DNA of 51,522 nt from Verrucomicrobiota bacterium (GCA_016871495.1 VHDF01000031.1:1-51522), one strand, 5' to 3'. Counted from the stretch's first letter, positions 43,401 to 51,360 are shown. Notes: generated from the letters alone by a model not told the origin. Translations and numbers: made by a program.

Positions 43401-45626
43401 CATCAGTCCGCCGCCGCCAGCAGCGATGTCGTGTTCGGACTGACCCTCGAACATTTGTCGATGTCATCCGCCAGCCAGGGCGAATTGGCCCTCAATGAAG
43501 TGCAAGCCAGCCGCGGAACGCCGCGCACCGCCGGCCAGCCGACCTCCGACTTTATCGAAATCGCCAACACCTCCGACCGCACGTTGAGCCTCGACGGATT
43601 TGCGCTGACGGACGACGTGCTGAATCCCTCCCGCTTCCGTTTTCCCGCCGGCACACAGATTGCCCCCAAAGGCCGTCTGGTCATTTGGTGTGACAATGAA
43701 ACGAATGCTCCCGGTCTACACAGCGAATTCGAGCTCAACGATGGAGGTCAAACCGTGCTCCTGCTCGCGCCAAGCCCCACGGGCTTCACCGTCGCGGACA
43801 GCGTCCAATTCGGAGCCCAGATTCCCGATCACTCCATCGGACGCGCCGCCCACGGCTCTGGTGAATGGCAGCTCAACGAGCCGACACCCGCCGCCGCCAA
43901 TCGCCTCGCTCCCACCGCACCGCTCAGCTCCGTCGTCCTCAACGAATGGATGGCCAGCCCGGAATCCGGGGACGATTGGTTCGAACTCCACAACCGCAGC
44001 GAGCTCCCCGTCGCCCTGGGCGGTCACTTCCTCACGGGAGATCTGTCCAATCCGGCCCAATCTCCCATCACCGCCCTGACCTTCATCGAGGCTCGAGGGC
44101 ATCTCTCCTTCACGGCCGACAACAACCCCGACGCCGGCCCCGACCACACGAGTTTCAGACTCTCCGCCAGCGGGGATGTGATCGGACTTTTCTCCTCCAG
44201 CGGCGGACGAGTGGATTCCGTCACTTTCGGTCCTCAACGCGCCGGAGTGTCCCAGGGGCGGCTCCCTGATGGCGCCGCCGCCATCGTTTCTTTCCCACTC
44301 AGCGCCACGAAAGGCCGTCCCAATTTCCTTCCCCTGAACGACGTGGTCATCAACGAAGTGCTAAGCCATAGCGATCCGCCGTTGGAAGACTCCGTCGAAC
44401 TTTTCAACGCATCAACCGTTGCCGTCGAGGTCGGTGGATGGTTTCTCAGCGACGATCCTCGAACTCCCAAGAAGTATCGCCTGCCCGCGGGCACGCGGTT
44501 GCCTCCCTCCGGATTTCTGGTCCTCTTCGAATCCCAGTTCAATGCCGACACCAACGCCCCGACCAGTTTCGCGCTGAATTCGTCACGGGGAGACCAAATC
44601 ATTCTCTCCGCAGCGGATGCTTCCGGCAACCTGACCGGGTATCGCGCCGAAGCGGAATTCGGCCCCGCTTTCAACGGCGTATCCTTCGGACGCCTCACGA
44701 CCTCCACGGGCATCGACTTCACCGCCTTGTCTCAAACAACCTTCGGATCGGAACCAGCCGCGACGCTTGCTGGCTTTCGAACGGGACGTGGCGCTCCCAA
44801 CGCCGCGCCCCGCCTGAGTCCGGTGCAGATCTCCGAGATCATGTATCACCCGCCCGATGCCGTCTCGGGCACCAACCGCACCGACGACACCGTGCATGAA
44901 TTCGTCGAACTGAGGAACACATCACCGCTGGAGCAACCACTCTTCGATCCGGCGTACCCTGCCAACACCTGGCGAGTCCGGGGAGGAGTCGAAATGGAAC
45001 TCCCGCCCGGACTCCGGCTTGCTCCCGGGGGCCACCTCTTGCTCGTCAATTTCAACCCCGCCACAAACGCCGCGGCCCTGGCATCTTTCCAATCCCGCTA
45101 CGCCGTGCCCGCGAATGTCACCCTCTTGGGCCCCTACCGGGGCAAACTCTCCAACGCGGAAGATCGCGTCGATTTGCTCAAACCCGATGGACCCGCGCTC
45201 GCAGGACCCGACGTGGGTTATGTGCCCTTCGTGTTGGTGGACCGCGTGCGCTACGGCGACCAACTCCCCTGGCCCATCGAAGCGGACGGCGGCGGCGCGT
45301 CCCTTCAACGCCGGGGCGATCGTCTCTACGGGAACGATGCCGCCAACTGGATGGCCGGCGCTCCTTCACCAGGCCGCGGCGCGCCTCTTTCACAGGGTGT
45401 TGTACTCACCGTCAGGCGTCCCTCGCTCAGCGAGAATATCGTGCAAATTCAATACGAAGCACAGGCAGGAAAAACCCATCAACTCGAATATCGGGATGCT
45501 TTGGAATCCGGCGTCTGGTCCAAGCTCGGCGATCCTCACAAACCCGCCACGCCGGGCGGGGTCGTTTTCAGAGATAGTCCGCCCGCCTCGCTTAAACACC
45601 GCTATTACCGACTGTCCGTGTTCTAA
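40455..45626 (+). CDS. Giant exported lamin-tail/CotH surface protein
   Basis: A 1,723-residue protein with a signal peptide (LRFAALGFLVGNLCFARA). Order: lamin-tail domain (VFFSEIMYHPVE..., 25-200), a region to about 385, CotH kinase-like domain (about 385-650) with RMRHHGSRYNRRADRNSFKW, ENWCCPWDDTTQNHFLWR and LPWDCDAWF, a fibronectin/galactose-binding-like stretch (about 745-1000), then four further lamin-tail units beginning near 1008 (LNEVQASRG), 1158 (VVLNEWMASPE), 1294 (VVINEVLSHSD) and 1455 (ISEIMYHPPDA). Spore-coat CotH proteins phosphorylate proteins; whether the ATP site is active here is unknown. It is probably anchored at or released from the cell surface. It closely mirrors the broken gene at 23867 but is intact and longer. 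Confidence 0.87.
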   Translation: MNNLCLRFAALGFLVGNLCFARAQVFFSEIMYHPVELPAFNSDGTPVLDLSRDVHEFVELHNPGTSSVPLAGWKLSGGIDFTFPPGSSIAGGGYLVVAKDKSRLAKIPAYSLTESSLQGPFTGQLSNEGETLRLRNAADQVIDAVSYASHFPWAIAANSMGADEEWTGLRHMDYQYRGRSLERVSFAHPGNDPANWVASPIPGNPSPGKPNAFRRDKPLPIVTGLSASQAADRQRLIRRDQPALVEAIFSDRSELGPVEIESFVDDINLTGETVSTLPMTAAAGSLAYSATLPGRAERSVVRYRIVASRAGRREVVSPRADDPFSWHAYFVSPARSSAKPIYDCFISTASLNRLAANIAGNPRRVTSPDPPGTPRASWNATEPAIFVHDGVVRDIRMRHHGSRYNRRADRNSFKWHFPSYNPFLGTDAIFETDKGNDFVVGHNLFINAGFPVSKVRYVDLYLNNNAVLQRLEQGEFNGDMLDAFHAEQRTQNPGTPLEAPGEIYKSVGTIQSNGEGPYGVGDGRRLSKAPTWPDWKMYEWTYSLQNHGWKGSTDIKKLLDGLWAARGDTHTSPNPNVPRLRAFMLEHFDIDAMLNYIAVENWCCPWDDTTQNHFLWRKSNGKWGMLPWDCDAWFGRGDNTPATSSIYIGEVGDPNNNFRGPNFIKDSFIKAFRQEYKERLYLLNNTLLHPENISAMGFSSIRSFANTRFTSVNQQCGFGVFQRPNKPLPVSPAANAGVVPGVSLRTSSYSHSATPGLSHTRTLWEIRAAAGSYLAPVFKSTSSTHLIELPIPFEELEFGSRYFWRATHLDAQGRPSLPSDESSFIFGGTPPTSTNAVRLVSIDAGSVWRYHQGGIDLGTAWKAPGFNDSTWASGAALLAVESAPLPEPIRTTLTLGPTTFYFRRTFNYSGPARSTLRLNTVLDDGAVLYLNGKEIWRNRVSGSAPAYSALADVNVGDAVYEGPFEIQVDNLNSGVNTLAAEVHQSAAASSDVVFGLTLEHLSMSSASQGELALNEVQASRGTPRTAGQPTSDFIEIANTSDRTLSLDGFALTDDVLNPSRFRFPAGTQIAPKGRLVIWCDNETNAPGLHSEFELNDGGQTVLLLAPSPTGFTVADSVQFGAQIPDHSIGRAAHGSGEWQLNEPTPAAANRLAPTAPLSSVVLNEWMASPESGDDWFELHNRSELPVALGGHFLTGDLSNPAQSPITALTFIEARGHLSFTADNNPDAGPDHTSFRLSASGDVIGLFSSSGGRVDSVTFGPQRAGVSQGRLPDGAAAIVSFPLSATKGRPNFLPLNDVVINEVLSHSDPPLEDSVELFNASTVAVEVGGWFLSDDPRTPKKYRLPAGTRLPPSGFLVLFESQFNADTNAPTSFALNSSRGDQIILSAADASGNLTGYRAEAEFGPAFNGVSFGRLTTSTGIDFTALSQTTFGSEPAATLAGFRTGRGAPNAAPRLSPVQISEIMYHPPDAVSGTNRTDDTVHEFVELRNTSPLEQPLFDPAYPANTWRVRGGVEMELPPGLRLAPGGHLLLVNFNPATNAAALASFQSRYAVPANVTLLGPYRGKLSNAEDRVDLLKPDGPALAGPDVGYVPFVLVDRVRYGDQLPWPIEADGGGASLQRRGDRLYGNDAANWMAGAPSPGRGAPLSQGVVLTVRRPSLSENIVQIQYEAQAGKTHQLEYRDALESGVWSKLGDPHKPATPGGVVFRDSPPASLKHRYYRLSVF

Positions 45627-45713
45627 CCCGCCTGTTTCACACTCGACAGGGTTTGGAAACGTTCCCCATTGAGTCTCAGCAATGCGGGCCAGATCGAACC
45701 GCGCCCGTTCAAC
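45623..45713. repeat. Palindromic repeat family 2, copy 2
   Basis: Matches 9481-9574. It starts in the stop codon of the giant CotH gene (the TAA is inside CTAACCC) and at its other end the TGA of the convergent SGNH-DUF1080 gene falls in the shared CGTTCAAC end. The palindrome is more decayed than in copy 1 (GCGGGCCAG instead of GCGGGTTAG), but ACTCGA is kept and pairs with TTGAGT. Confidence 0.8.
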
Positions 45714-47070
45714 GTAATGCCCGAATTCTCAACCGGCGATACTCCATCTGGCCCCGGTCCCCTTCCAGCCCGATGGGGCCCGTCTCAGGCACCTTCATCG
45801 CTTCCTCAATCACTTCACCGTTGCAAAGGCAAAACGCCACGCCCCCTTTCACCGTCACTTCAATCTCATTCCACCCCCCCGGACGATAATTCCGGAGCTT
45901 CTTGTAGGGGCCGGCCAGCGGATAATCCCGGCACTGCAATTGCCGGCCGCGAATGAAAATACCGCTGTCCGCGTTGGGGGTGGCCCGGAATTCAAGCCGC
46001 AGCACGAAGTCCTCGGGAAAATCGCGCGTCGTGTAGAGTTGCTGAATTTTTCGACCCTCGCTGGGTGTGGCCACGACCAACCGCCCTCGAATGGCTCGAT
46101 ACCTTCCATCCCGGCTTTCCGACTTGCCGTCAAACGCCACTGGAGCCTCCACCACGGGCCAAGGCGGCGCGCTCGGATCGCTCGCCTTCCACTTCCGTGC
46201 CGACTCTTTATCCGCCTCAGAAGTGACGCGATATCCCCACCCGGTCAAATCCCGTCCGTTAAACAAACTCTCAAAACCGGGTTCAGGTGCAAACTCGTAC
46301 GTTTCAGTCTCTACCCAACCCAAAGTGGCAAACACCGGACGTAAAGCCGATGCCCACTTCGCGTAGCCCGCCTGGTTCAAGTGCAATAAATCTGGAAACT
46401 CCGACGCGGGCGCATCTCCCTGGTCGTCGGCGTACAACGTCCAAGTCTCCACCAAAGTCACCGATTCACGAGCCCGCACCGCTTCGGCGTAAAGCCGGTT
46501 CAGCTTCTTGATTTTGTCGGAAGGTCGGGACTTTGCAGCCGAGCTCGGAAACACCTGGCACAACACGACCGGAAGCTTTGGATCTTGGCGTCCAATCTCA
46601 TCCAGAATCAGCGGCAAATTGCCGGCGATGGTCTCTGGCTCGGCCTTCTCCTCCAAGTCATTCGTCCCGATCAGCAACACCACCCCCCGCGGCTTGAGAG
46701 CCAGCACATCCTCGCGCAGCCGCAGCAACACGCCCCGCGAAGTATCGCCACTGATGCCGCGATTGGCCGCTTTCAGCCCGGGCCACCAGCCGGAAAAATC
46801 GTCTCCCCAGCCTTGGGTGATGGAATCCCCGAGAAAAACCACCGCACCTGCGTCCCGCTCAACCCGCTCAGCCCATCGAGCGCGACGCTCCACCCATAGC
46901 CGTTTGAACCAATCATAACGCCGAATCGGCCCCTGCCCCGCCAATCCTTCGTCACTGGCGGGTAATTGAAACTTCGACGAACTTGCCTCCTGCGCGTGAG
47001 AAGAGCCGCCCAAGCGACCCACACCAAGAATGAGCACGGCCAAACCTAAAGAGATCCGCATGGAGTTCAT
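45709..47070 (-). CDS. Exported SGNH-hydrolase/DUF1080 fusion protein
   Basis: A 453-residue secreted two-domain protein. Signal peptide: MRISLGLAVLILGVGRLGG. The SGNH/GDSL hydrolase domain (about 65-260) has GDSITQGWG (Ser), NRGISGDT (Gly), LIGTNDLEEK (Asn) and DLLHLNQAG (Asp-His). A DUF1080 (3-keto-disaccharide hydrolase-like, concanavalin fold) domain follows from FESLFNGRDLTGWGY to the end. A plausible role is deacetylation or cleavage of plant or algal polysaccharides. The ATG at 47070 has GAGGAG 10 bases upstream; the frame opens earlier with TTG. The gene's promoter region contains MITE copy C. Confidence 0.88.
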   Translation of the reverse strand: MNSMRISLGLAVLILGVGRLGGSSHAQEASSSKFQLPASDEGLAGQGPIRRYDWFKRLWVERRARWAERVERDAGAVVFLGDSITQGWGDDFSGWWPGLKAANRGISGDTSRGVLLRLREDVLALKPRGVVLLIGTNDLEEKAEPETIAGNLPLILDEIGRQDPKLPVVLCQVFPSSAAKSRPSDKIKKLNRLYAEAVRARESVTLVETWTLYADDQGDAPASEFPDLLHLNQAGYAKWASALRPVFATLGWVETETYEFAPEPGFESLFNGRDLTGWGYRVTSEADKESARKWKASDPSAPPWPVVEAPVAFDGKSESRDGRYRAIRGRLVVATPSEGRKIQQLYTTRDFPEDFVLRLEFRATPNADSGIFIRGRQLQCRDYPLAGPYKKLRNYRPGGWNEIEVTVKGGVAFCLCNGEVIEEAMKVPETGPIGLEGDRGQMEYRRLRIRALR

Positions 47071-47132
47071 GCGTTCGATTCTCCTCAAATTCAGTCAGCT
47101 GACAAGGACAGTCCCGCCTGCCAAAGCCCTCT

Positions 47133-47266
47133 CCGTGTATCCCGATGTTGTTGGTAGGGCGGGCCTGTCCCAGCCCGCCGCCCACGGGATGCAAAACATC
47201 ATGCTCCGGCGGCGCGCCGGGACGGACGCGCCCTACCCGCATCACCGGCAACATCGGGATGCACCG
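47133..47266 (-). mobile_element. MITE-like element, copy C (inverted)
   Basis: 134 bp, inverted relative to copies A and B. Ends CCGTGTATCCCGATGTTG and, at the right, the reverse complement of CGGTGCATCCCGATGTTG. The perfect 9-bp direct repeat AAGCCCTCT flanks it at 47124-47132 and 47267-47275. It is 62 bp upstream of the SGNH-DUF1080 start, as copy B is near the aminotransferase start. Confidence 0.88.
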
Positions 47267-47356
47267 AAGCCCTCTCGGAAAAATCCACAGCACAGCCATC
47301 CAACTTCGCCTCTGAATCGCAATTCGAAACTCGAAATTCCCAAATCTCCTGCCCCC

Positions 47357-47629
47357 TCACCCGCCTTTATCCCTTTCCGGCACTCGCACCACCTTTAACC
47401 TCAAATTCCTCAGCGCAAACAATTCCTCCGCCACTCCCTTCATCCGCCTCGCTCCCGACTTCCGCTTCGGTCCGAACCGTTCCCTCATCGCTCCGAACAT
47501 TTCCTCCACATACTCCCGGCTCCCAAAAATCGCTCCGTCACAGAAATACCTAACTCGGCACCTCACATACTCACTCACCTCAAAACAGGACTCGTCCTGG
47601 CCATTGCTGCCACCTGCGGCAAAAATCAA
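47357..47629 (-). pseudogene. C-terminal remnant of a RAYT-like (REP-associated tyrosine) transposase
   Basis: The minus-strand frame reads ...EVSEYVRCRVRYFCDGAIFGS, then REYVEEMFGAMRERFGPKR, SGARRMKG and LFALRNLRLKVVRV, the pattern at the end of TnpA_REP/RAYT transposases. The N-terminal catalytic part (HuH and Tyr motifs) is absent: upstream in this frame the sequence is unrelated and reaches a stop within 10 codons, with a TTG as the only start. It is a dead fragment. RAYTs are usually found with REP palindromes. Confidence 0.7.
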
Positions 47630-47667
47630 TTGAGCCGCGCCGTTGATGAAATTACGCTATTCACATC

Positions 47668-47865
47668 ATGAAAATCCGAGAGCTGACCGTCAGCCCCATC
47701 GGTAATTCTCGCGGCGTGCGGCTGCGCGTCCGCTGCGCCGGCAAGGAGGCCGATATCGCCTTGGACCAGATTCGTGTTTTGGGCAAATCCCGCTTGATTC
47801 GCCGCATCGACCGGCTTTCGACATCCGCCGGCACGGTACTGCGCCGGCTCATCTCGGAAATGTAG
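47668..47865 (+). pseudogene. Fused remnant of a MazE-like antitoxin and MazF-like toxin
   Basis: A 65-codon frame. Residues 1-18 (MKIRELTVSPIGNSRGVR) are the opening of AbrB/MazE-type antitoxins; from about residue 20 on, ADIALDQIRVLGKSRLIRR and ...LSTSAGTVLRRLISEM look like the end of MazF/PemK toxins, which typically have a DQIR..(K)SRL..RI..L ending. The middle of both genes is missing, in frame, so an internal deletion is inferred. After EM the codon is TAG followed by GGCGAG, where relatives often continue with Tyr-Gly-Glu, so the last codon may be a nonsense change. Neither an active antitoxin nor an active toxin is expected. Confidence 0.6.
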
Positions 47866-47878
47866 GGCGAGGGTTGAA

Positions 47879-50800
47879 ATGATGCCGACGCGCAACGCGC
47901 AAGCGGAACTCGTGAACCGGATATCCTCCGCCATTCCGGCGAGAGGGTTCAGGTCTGCGACGGTCCTCTGCTTCGTTTCGCCAGTCCTGTGGGCAGCCAA
48001 AAACGCCACGGGGTCGGTGCAGTCTAAGACCTGGCGGCTAATCGTCGCCGTGCTTGGGCTGTTCATCCTCCTGTTCACGCCACACTCCCCCCTCCAGGCC
48101 CAACCCGTAGGAACCAACCGCGTCCTCGAACTCGACGGCAAGGGCAGTTATGTCGAACTGCCTCCGAATCTTTTCACCAATTTGACCGAGGGCACTGTGG
48201 AGGCCTGGGTGAAGTGGCGAAGCACGTCGAGCTATCAGCGCTTTTTCAGCTTCGGTGAAACTGTGAACGATATGGGGGTCGGCGGGCAGGGATTTGGCGG
48301 GCCGTCGGACATCCACTTTTTTGTCAATGTCCAGGGCGACTTGGGCTTGATCGTAGTTCCTGGGCTTCTTCAACTACAGCAATGGAGCCACCTCGCGGCA
48401 GTCTCCGGTCCGGAAGGCCTGAAGCTCTATTTGAACGGGACCCTCGTCAGGACCAATGATTACCGCAAAAGCTTCAGTGGCATCTCAGGCAAGCGGAATT
48501 ATCTCGGCCGTTGGAACGCCCGGTCAGGCGGAGCGGTGGATCCGGTCACCTTCGACGGGCAGATTGACGAGTTTCGAGTTTGGAAGGTTGCGCGAACAGA
48601 GGAGCAGATTCGCGACACCATGTTCAGCAGGCTCGCCGGAAACGAAACCGATCTCGTCGGCTTGTGGAACTTCGAAACCGTCGAGAACAGCGTGGTCAAA
48701 GATCTCTCGCCCGGCCGACACGACGGCAAGATGCTGGGCAACGCCAAGGTCGTCGTCGAAGAACCTCCAGCCTCCATGCGTTCTGAAGGAAACCAGCGTG
48801 TTCTCGAACTCAATGGCAAGGATCGTTACGTAGAACTTCCGCCCAACATGCTTACAAATCTGGATGCGATAACCATCGAAGGATGGTGCCGTTGGCGCAG
48901 CTTCCGGGCGAGTTCTCGTTTTTTTGACGTGGAGTTCGGAGAGGGGCGTTTCAGCGTCCACAACAGACAGCTTAGCCATGGGTTGCAATTTGAGGAATAC
49001 CAGCACGACGGCCGCTTTCGTGCCGCCGTGCTTCCTGCGCTGCTGACCACGAACGAATGGGTACACATCGCAACGGTGCTTTCGAAACAAGTCTCACGGC
49101 TCTATCTGAACGGTTCTCTCATCGTCTCGAATCTTCCGCCAGCCGACGACAACTACGGCAGCATCACAAATCGTTCAAATTATCTGGGCCGTTCCGGTGT
49201 ACGCGAACGTTTCTCGGCTGATGAAGATTTCGACGGCCAAATGAGTGAAGTGCGCGTCTGGCGAGGCGCTCGAACCGAGAGCCAGATTCGTGAAAACATG
49301 CACAAGCGGTTGACCGGACGAGAGGAGTCCCTCGCCGCACTTTGGAATTTTGAAGACGGTACGGCGCGGGATGCTTCGACGAACGGATTTCACGGCAAAC
49401 TCATGGGCAACGCCGCGGTCGTCCAAGCAGAACGCCCGGGTGCGGCGGGCCTCCTCCGCCCGGCGGTGATTTCGGGTCGCGTCACGGATGAATCAGGCAA
49501 ACCGGCACCCAACACCAAAGTACGTATGGAGCAAAGCGGCGAAGAAGTTGCGAGTTTCGAAGCAAGCGCCGACGGCTCGTTCCGACATGTGCTCCTGCCG
49601 AACGGCAGGCCTTACGACATCGAAGCGGTCAGCAACGACAAAGACGCCTGGCGACTCGGCGTGGTCCTTGAAGGAGGCCAGACGGCCACCCTCAATTTTA
49701 CTCTCCGTCCAGGTCTAAAAATCACGGGCACGGTCTTTGCACTCGTCACCAACACACCGCTCGCGGGAATCGTGGTGCAACTGCTCAGAGTCAACCCCAG
49801 CCAGATCGGTTCCGCGTTGGAGACCGACCGCCCGGCGGGCGGCACGTTAAGCGATGACCGGGGCAGATACTCCTTCGCCAACCTTGCTCCCGGTGCCTAT
49901 CGACTGCGATGCCACGTCCCGGGCGGGTTCGTCGAGGCCACAAACCGGGTCCTGCTTGCTGACGCCGAGGCCGGATCTGTGAAGCCTCCGGAAATCGATT
50001 TTCGAATTGCGCCGCTCAAAAAGGGAACTTTTCGCACCTTCGGTTTTCAAGATGGACTGACTAGCCGGCAAGTTCGAAAGCTCTTTGTGGATCCGGAAGG
50101 TATTCTTTGGGCAGCAACCTCCGGCGGAGTGGTACGCTATGATGGGCATCACTTTACGACCTTGACGAAATCAGACGGACTGGCTGGCAACTCCGTGACG
50201 TCCATCCACTGCGATCCGGATGGGGTGATGTGGTTCGGAACCACGAGCGGCCTTTCGCGTTACAACGCGCAAAGTTCCGGGCCCAAGTTCACCAATTGCA
50301 CGACCGCGAATGGACTCTTACACAACTCGATTGGTCCCATCGTGCGTGACCTGCACGCCGTGCTCTGGGTCGGCAACGGGTCTTGGGAAAGCGGTGGCCT
50401 CTCGCGCTTTGACGGCAACCATTGGACGCACCTGACGGCCACCAATGATTTTCCGATCACGACAGTCCAGGCGATGGCGCACGAATCCGACGGCACTCTT
50501 TGGGTCGGCGGATACGGCGCGGGCGGAACATCTTTGGTCCGGATCCGAGACACCAACATCACGAGGTTTTCCAGAAACGACGGATTCGCGGAAAACGCCT
50601 GGGTTGCCGCCATTCAAACGGCGGACCATGGCAATTTGTGGATCGGCACAGACATGGGCGCGATGCGCTACAGTGGGGGCAAATTCAGCACGGTGAAAAT
50701 CCAGAGTGGTCTGGGGGTGGATTCCATCAGCAGCATTCATCGAGATCGCGAAGGCCATTTCTGGTTTGGCGGTGAAAACGGAGTCGCTCGATTCGACGGG

Positions 50801-51328
50801 ACAAGTTTCATCATGTTCACCAAGGACGACGGTCTCGCTGAGTCGAGGGTTGGATCCATCGTGCAAACAGAGGATAGAAGTCTATGGTTCGGTCATCCGT
50901 CCGCCGGACTGACACGATACAACCCTCGCGCTTTTCATCTCCTTGGGGAAAGGGAAGGCGTGCTTGGCGGACCGTTCACTCCCGCCCGAATCGTAGAGGA
51001 CGGCGCACTCTTGGTGGGTGCAACCGACCAGGGCATTTACCGGTTCGATATGAATGGCCGACTTCAAACGAATCATACGGCAGCGAACGGTTGGCGGGGT
51101 GGTCCGGTCATGGAAATTGCTGTCGGTCCCGGAAATGTCGCCTGGATCGCTGGCGTGTTCGGCCTAGGCCGACTGGACGGCGACCGCCTGACCTATTTCA
51201 CGGACACTAACTCGCTTTCGCCACGAGAGTTGCTTGTGACCCCGGAAGGCACTCTCTGGTATTATGCAAACACCCGTTACTTAGACAACACAGTCATCCC
51301 ACAGCCGAAGCGAGAAAATGAAGGGTAG
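47879..51328 (+). CDS. Exported LamG/Y-propeller protein, probably truncated
   Basis: A frame of 1,149 codons. The first 46 codons are of doubtful coding value; a GTG at 48017 just before a membrane segment (WRLIVAVLGLFILLF) is a likely true start. Order: two LamG/concanavalin-like domains (about 75-290 and 303-515; each has NRVLELDGKGSYVELPP- or NQRVLELNGKDRYVELPP-type start), a carboxypeptidase-regulatory-like beta domain pair (about 528-715), then a two-component-regulator propeller (717 to the end) with about ten Trp-rich blades such as DPEGILWAATSGGVVRYDG. Full relatives have 14 blades and then a Y_Y_Y domain and a kinase or other output; this one stops after TLWYYANTRYLDNTVIPQ, 32 bases before an IS4-type gene. 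Confidence 0.8.
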   Translation: MMPTRNAQAELVNRISSAIPARGFRSATVLCFVSPVLWAAKNATGSVQSKTWRLIVAVLGLFILLFTPHSPLQAQPVGTNRVLELDGKGSYVELPPNLFTNLTEGTVEAWVKWRSTSSYQRFFSFGETVNDMGVGGQGFGGPSDIHFFVNVQGDLGLIVVPGLLQLQQWSHLAAVSGPEGLKLYLNGTLVRTNDYRKSFSGISGKRNYLGRWNARSGGAVDPVTFDGQIDEFRVWKVARTEEQIRDTMFSRLAGNETDLVGLWNFETVENSVVKDLSPGRHDGKMLGNAKVVVEEPPASMRSEGNQRVLELNGKDRYVELPPNMLTNLDAITIEGWCRWRSFRASSRFFDVEFGEGRFSVHNRQLSHGLQFEEYQHDGRFRAAVLPALLTTNEWVHIATVLSKQVSRLYLNGSLIVSNLPPADDNYGSITNRSNYLGRSGVRERFSADEDFDGQMSEVRVWRGARTESQIRENMHKRLTGREESLAALWNFEDGTARDASTNGFHGKLMGNAAVVQAERPGAAGLLRPAVISGRVTDESGKPAPNTKVRMEQSGEEVASFEASADGSFRHVLLPNGRPYDIEAVSNDKDAWRLGVVLEGGQTATLNFTLRPGLKITGTVFALVTNTPLAGIVVQLLRVNPSQIGSALETDRPAGGTLSDDRGRYSFANLAPGAYRLRCHVPGGFVEATNRVLLADAEAGSVKPPEIDFRIAPLKKGTFRTFGFQDGLTSRQVRKLFVDPEGILWAATSGGVVRYDGHHFTTLTKSDGLAGNSVTSIHCDPDGVMWFGTTSGLSRYNAQSSGPKFTNCTTANGLLHNSIGPIVRDLHAVLWVGNGSWESGGLSRFDGNHWTHLTATNDFPITTVQAMAHESDGTLWVGGYGAGGTSLVRIRDTNITRFSRNDGFAENAWVAAIQTADHGNLWIGTDMGAMRYSGGKFSTVKIQSGLGVDSISSIHRDREGHFWFGGENGVARFDGTSFIMFTKDDGLAESRVGSIVQTEDRSLWFGHPSAGLTRYNPRAFHLLGEREGVLGGPFTPARIVEDGALLVGATDQGIYRFDMNGRLQTNHTAANGWRGGPVMEIAVGPGNVAWIAGVFGLGRLDGDRLTYFTDTNSLSPRELLVTPEGTLWYYANTRYLDNTVIPQPKRENEG

Positions 51329-51342
51329 AGTTGACGCTTGAA

Positions 51343-51360
51343 TTCTGCCACGAGGCAGAA
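51343..51360. promoter_or_regulatory. Small hairpin directly before the transposase start
   Basis: TTCTGCC and GGCAGAA form a perfect 7-bp stem with a 4-base loop. The GTG of the transposase begins at the next base, and the GAGG that could serve as its ribosome-binding site (51352-51355) is in the loop and 3' arm. Folding would hide the start region. Confidence 0.5.

Noticed and set aside
41202-43454. 750-codon minus-strand frame opposite the giant CotH gene
   Set aside because: It is the shadow of a strongly biased GC-rich gene: Gly/Val/Glu/Arg-rich, without any domain, while the plus strand encodes clear CotH motifs.
47133-47266. Palindromic element as a simple transcription terminator
   Set aside because: Three near-identical 134-bp copies with shared ends and individual direct repeats fit insertion far better, and positions relative to gene ends are not terminator-like.
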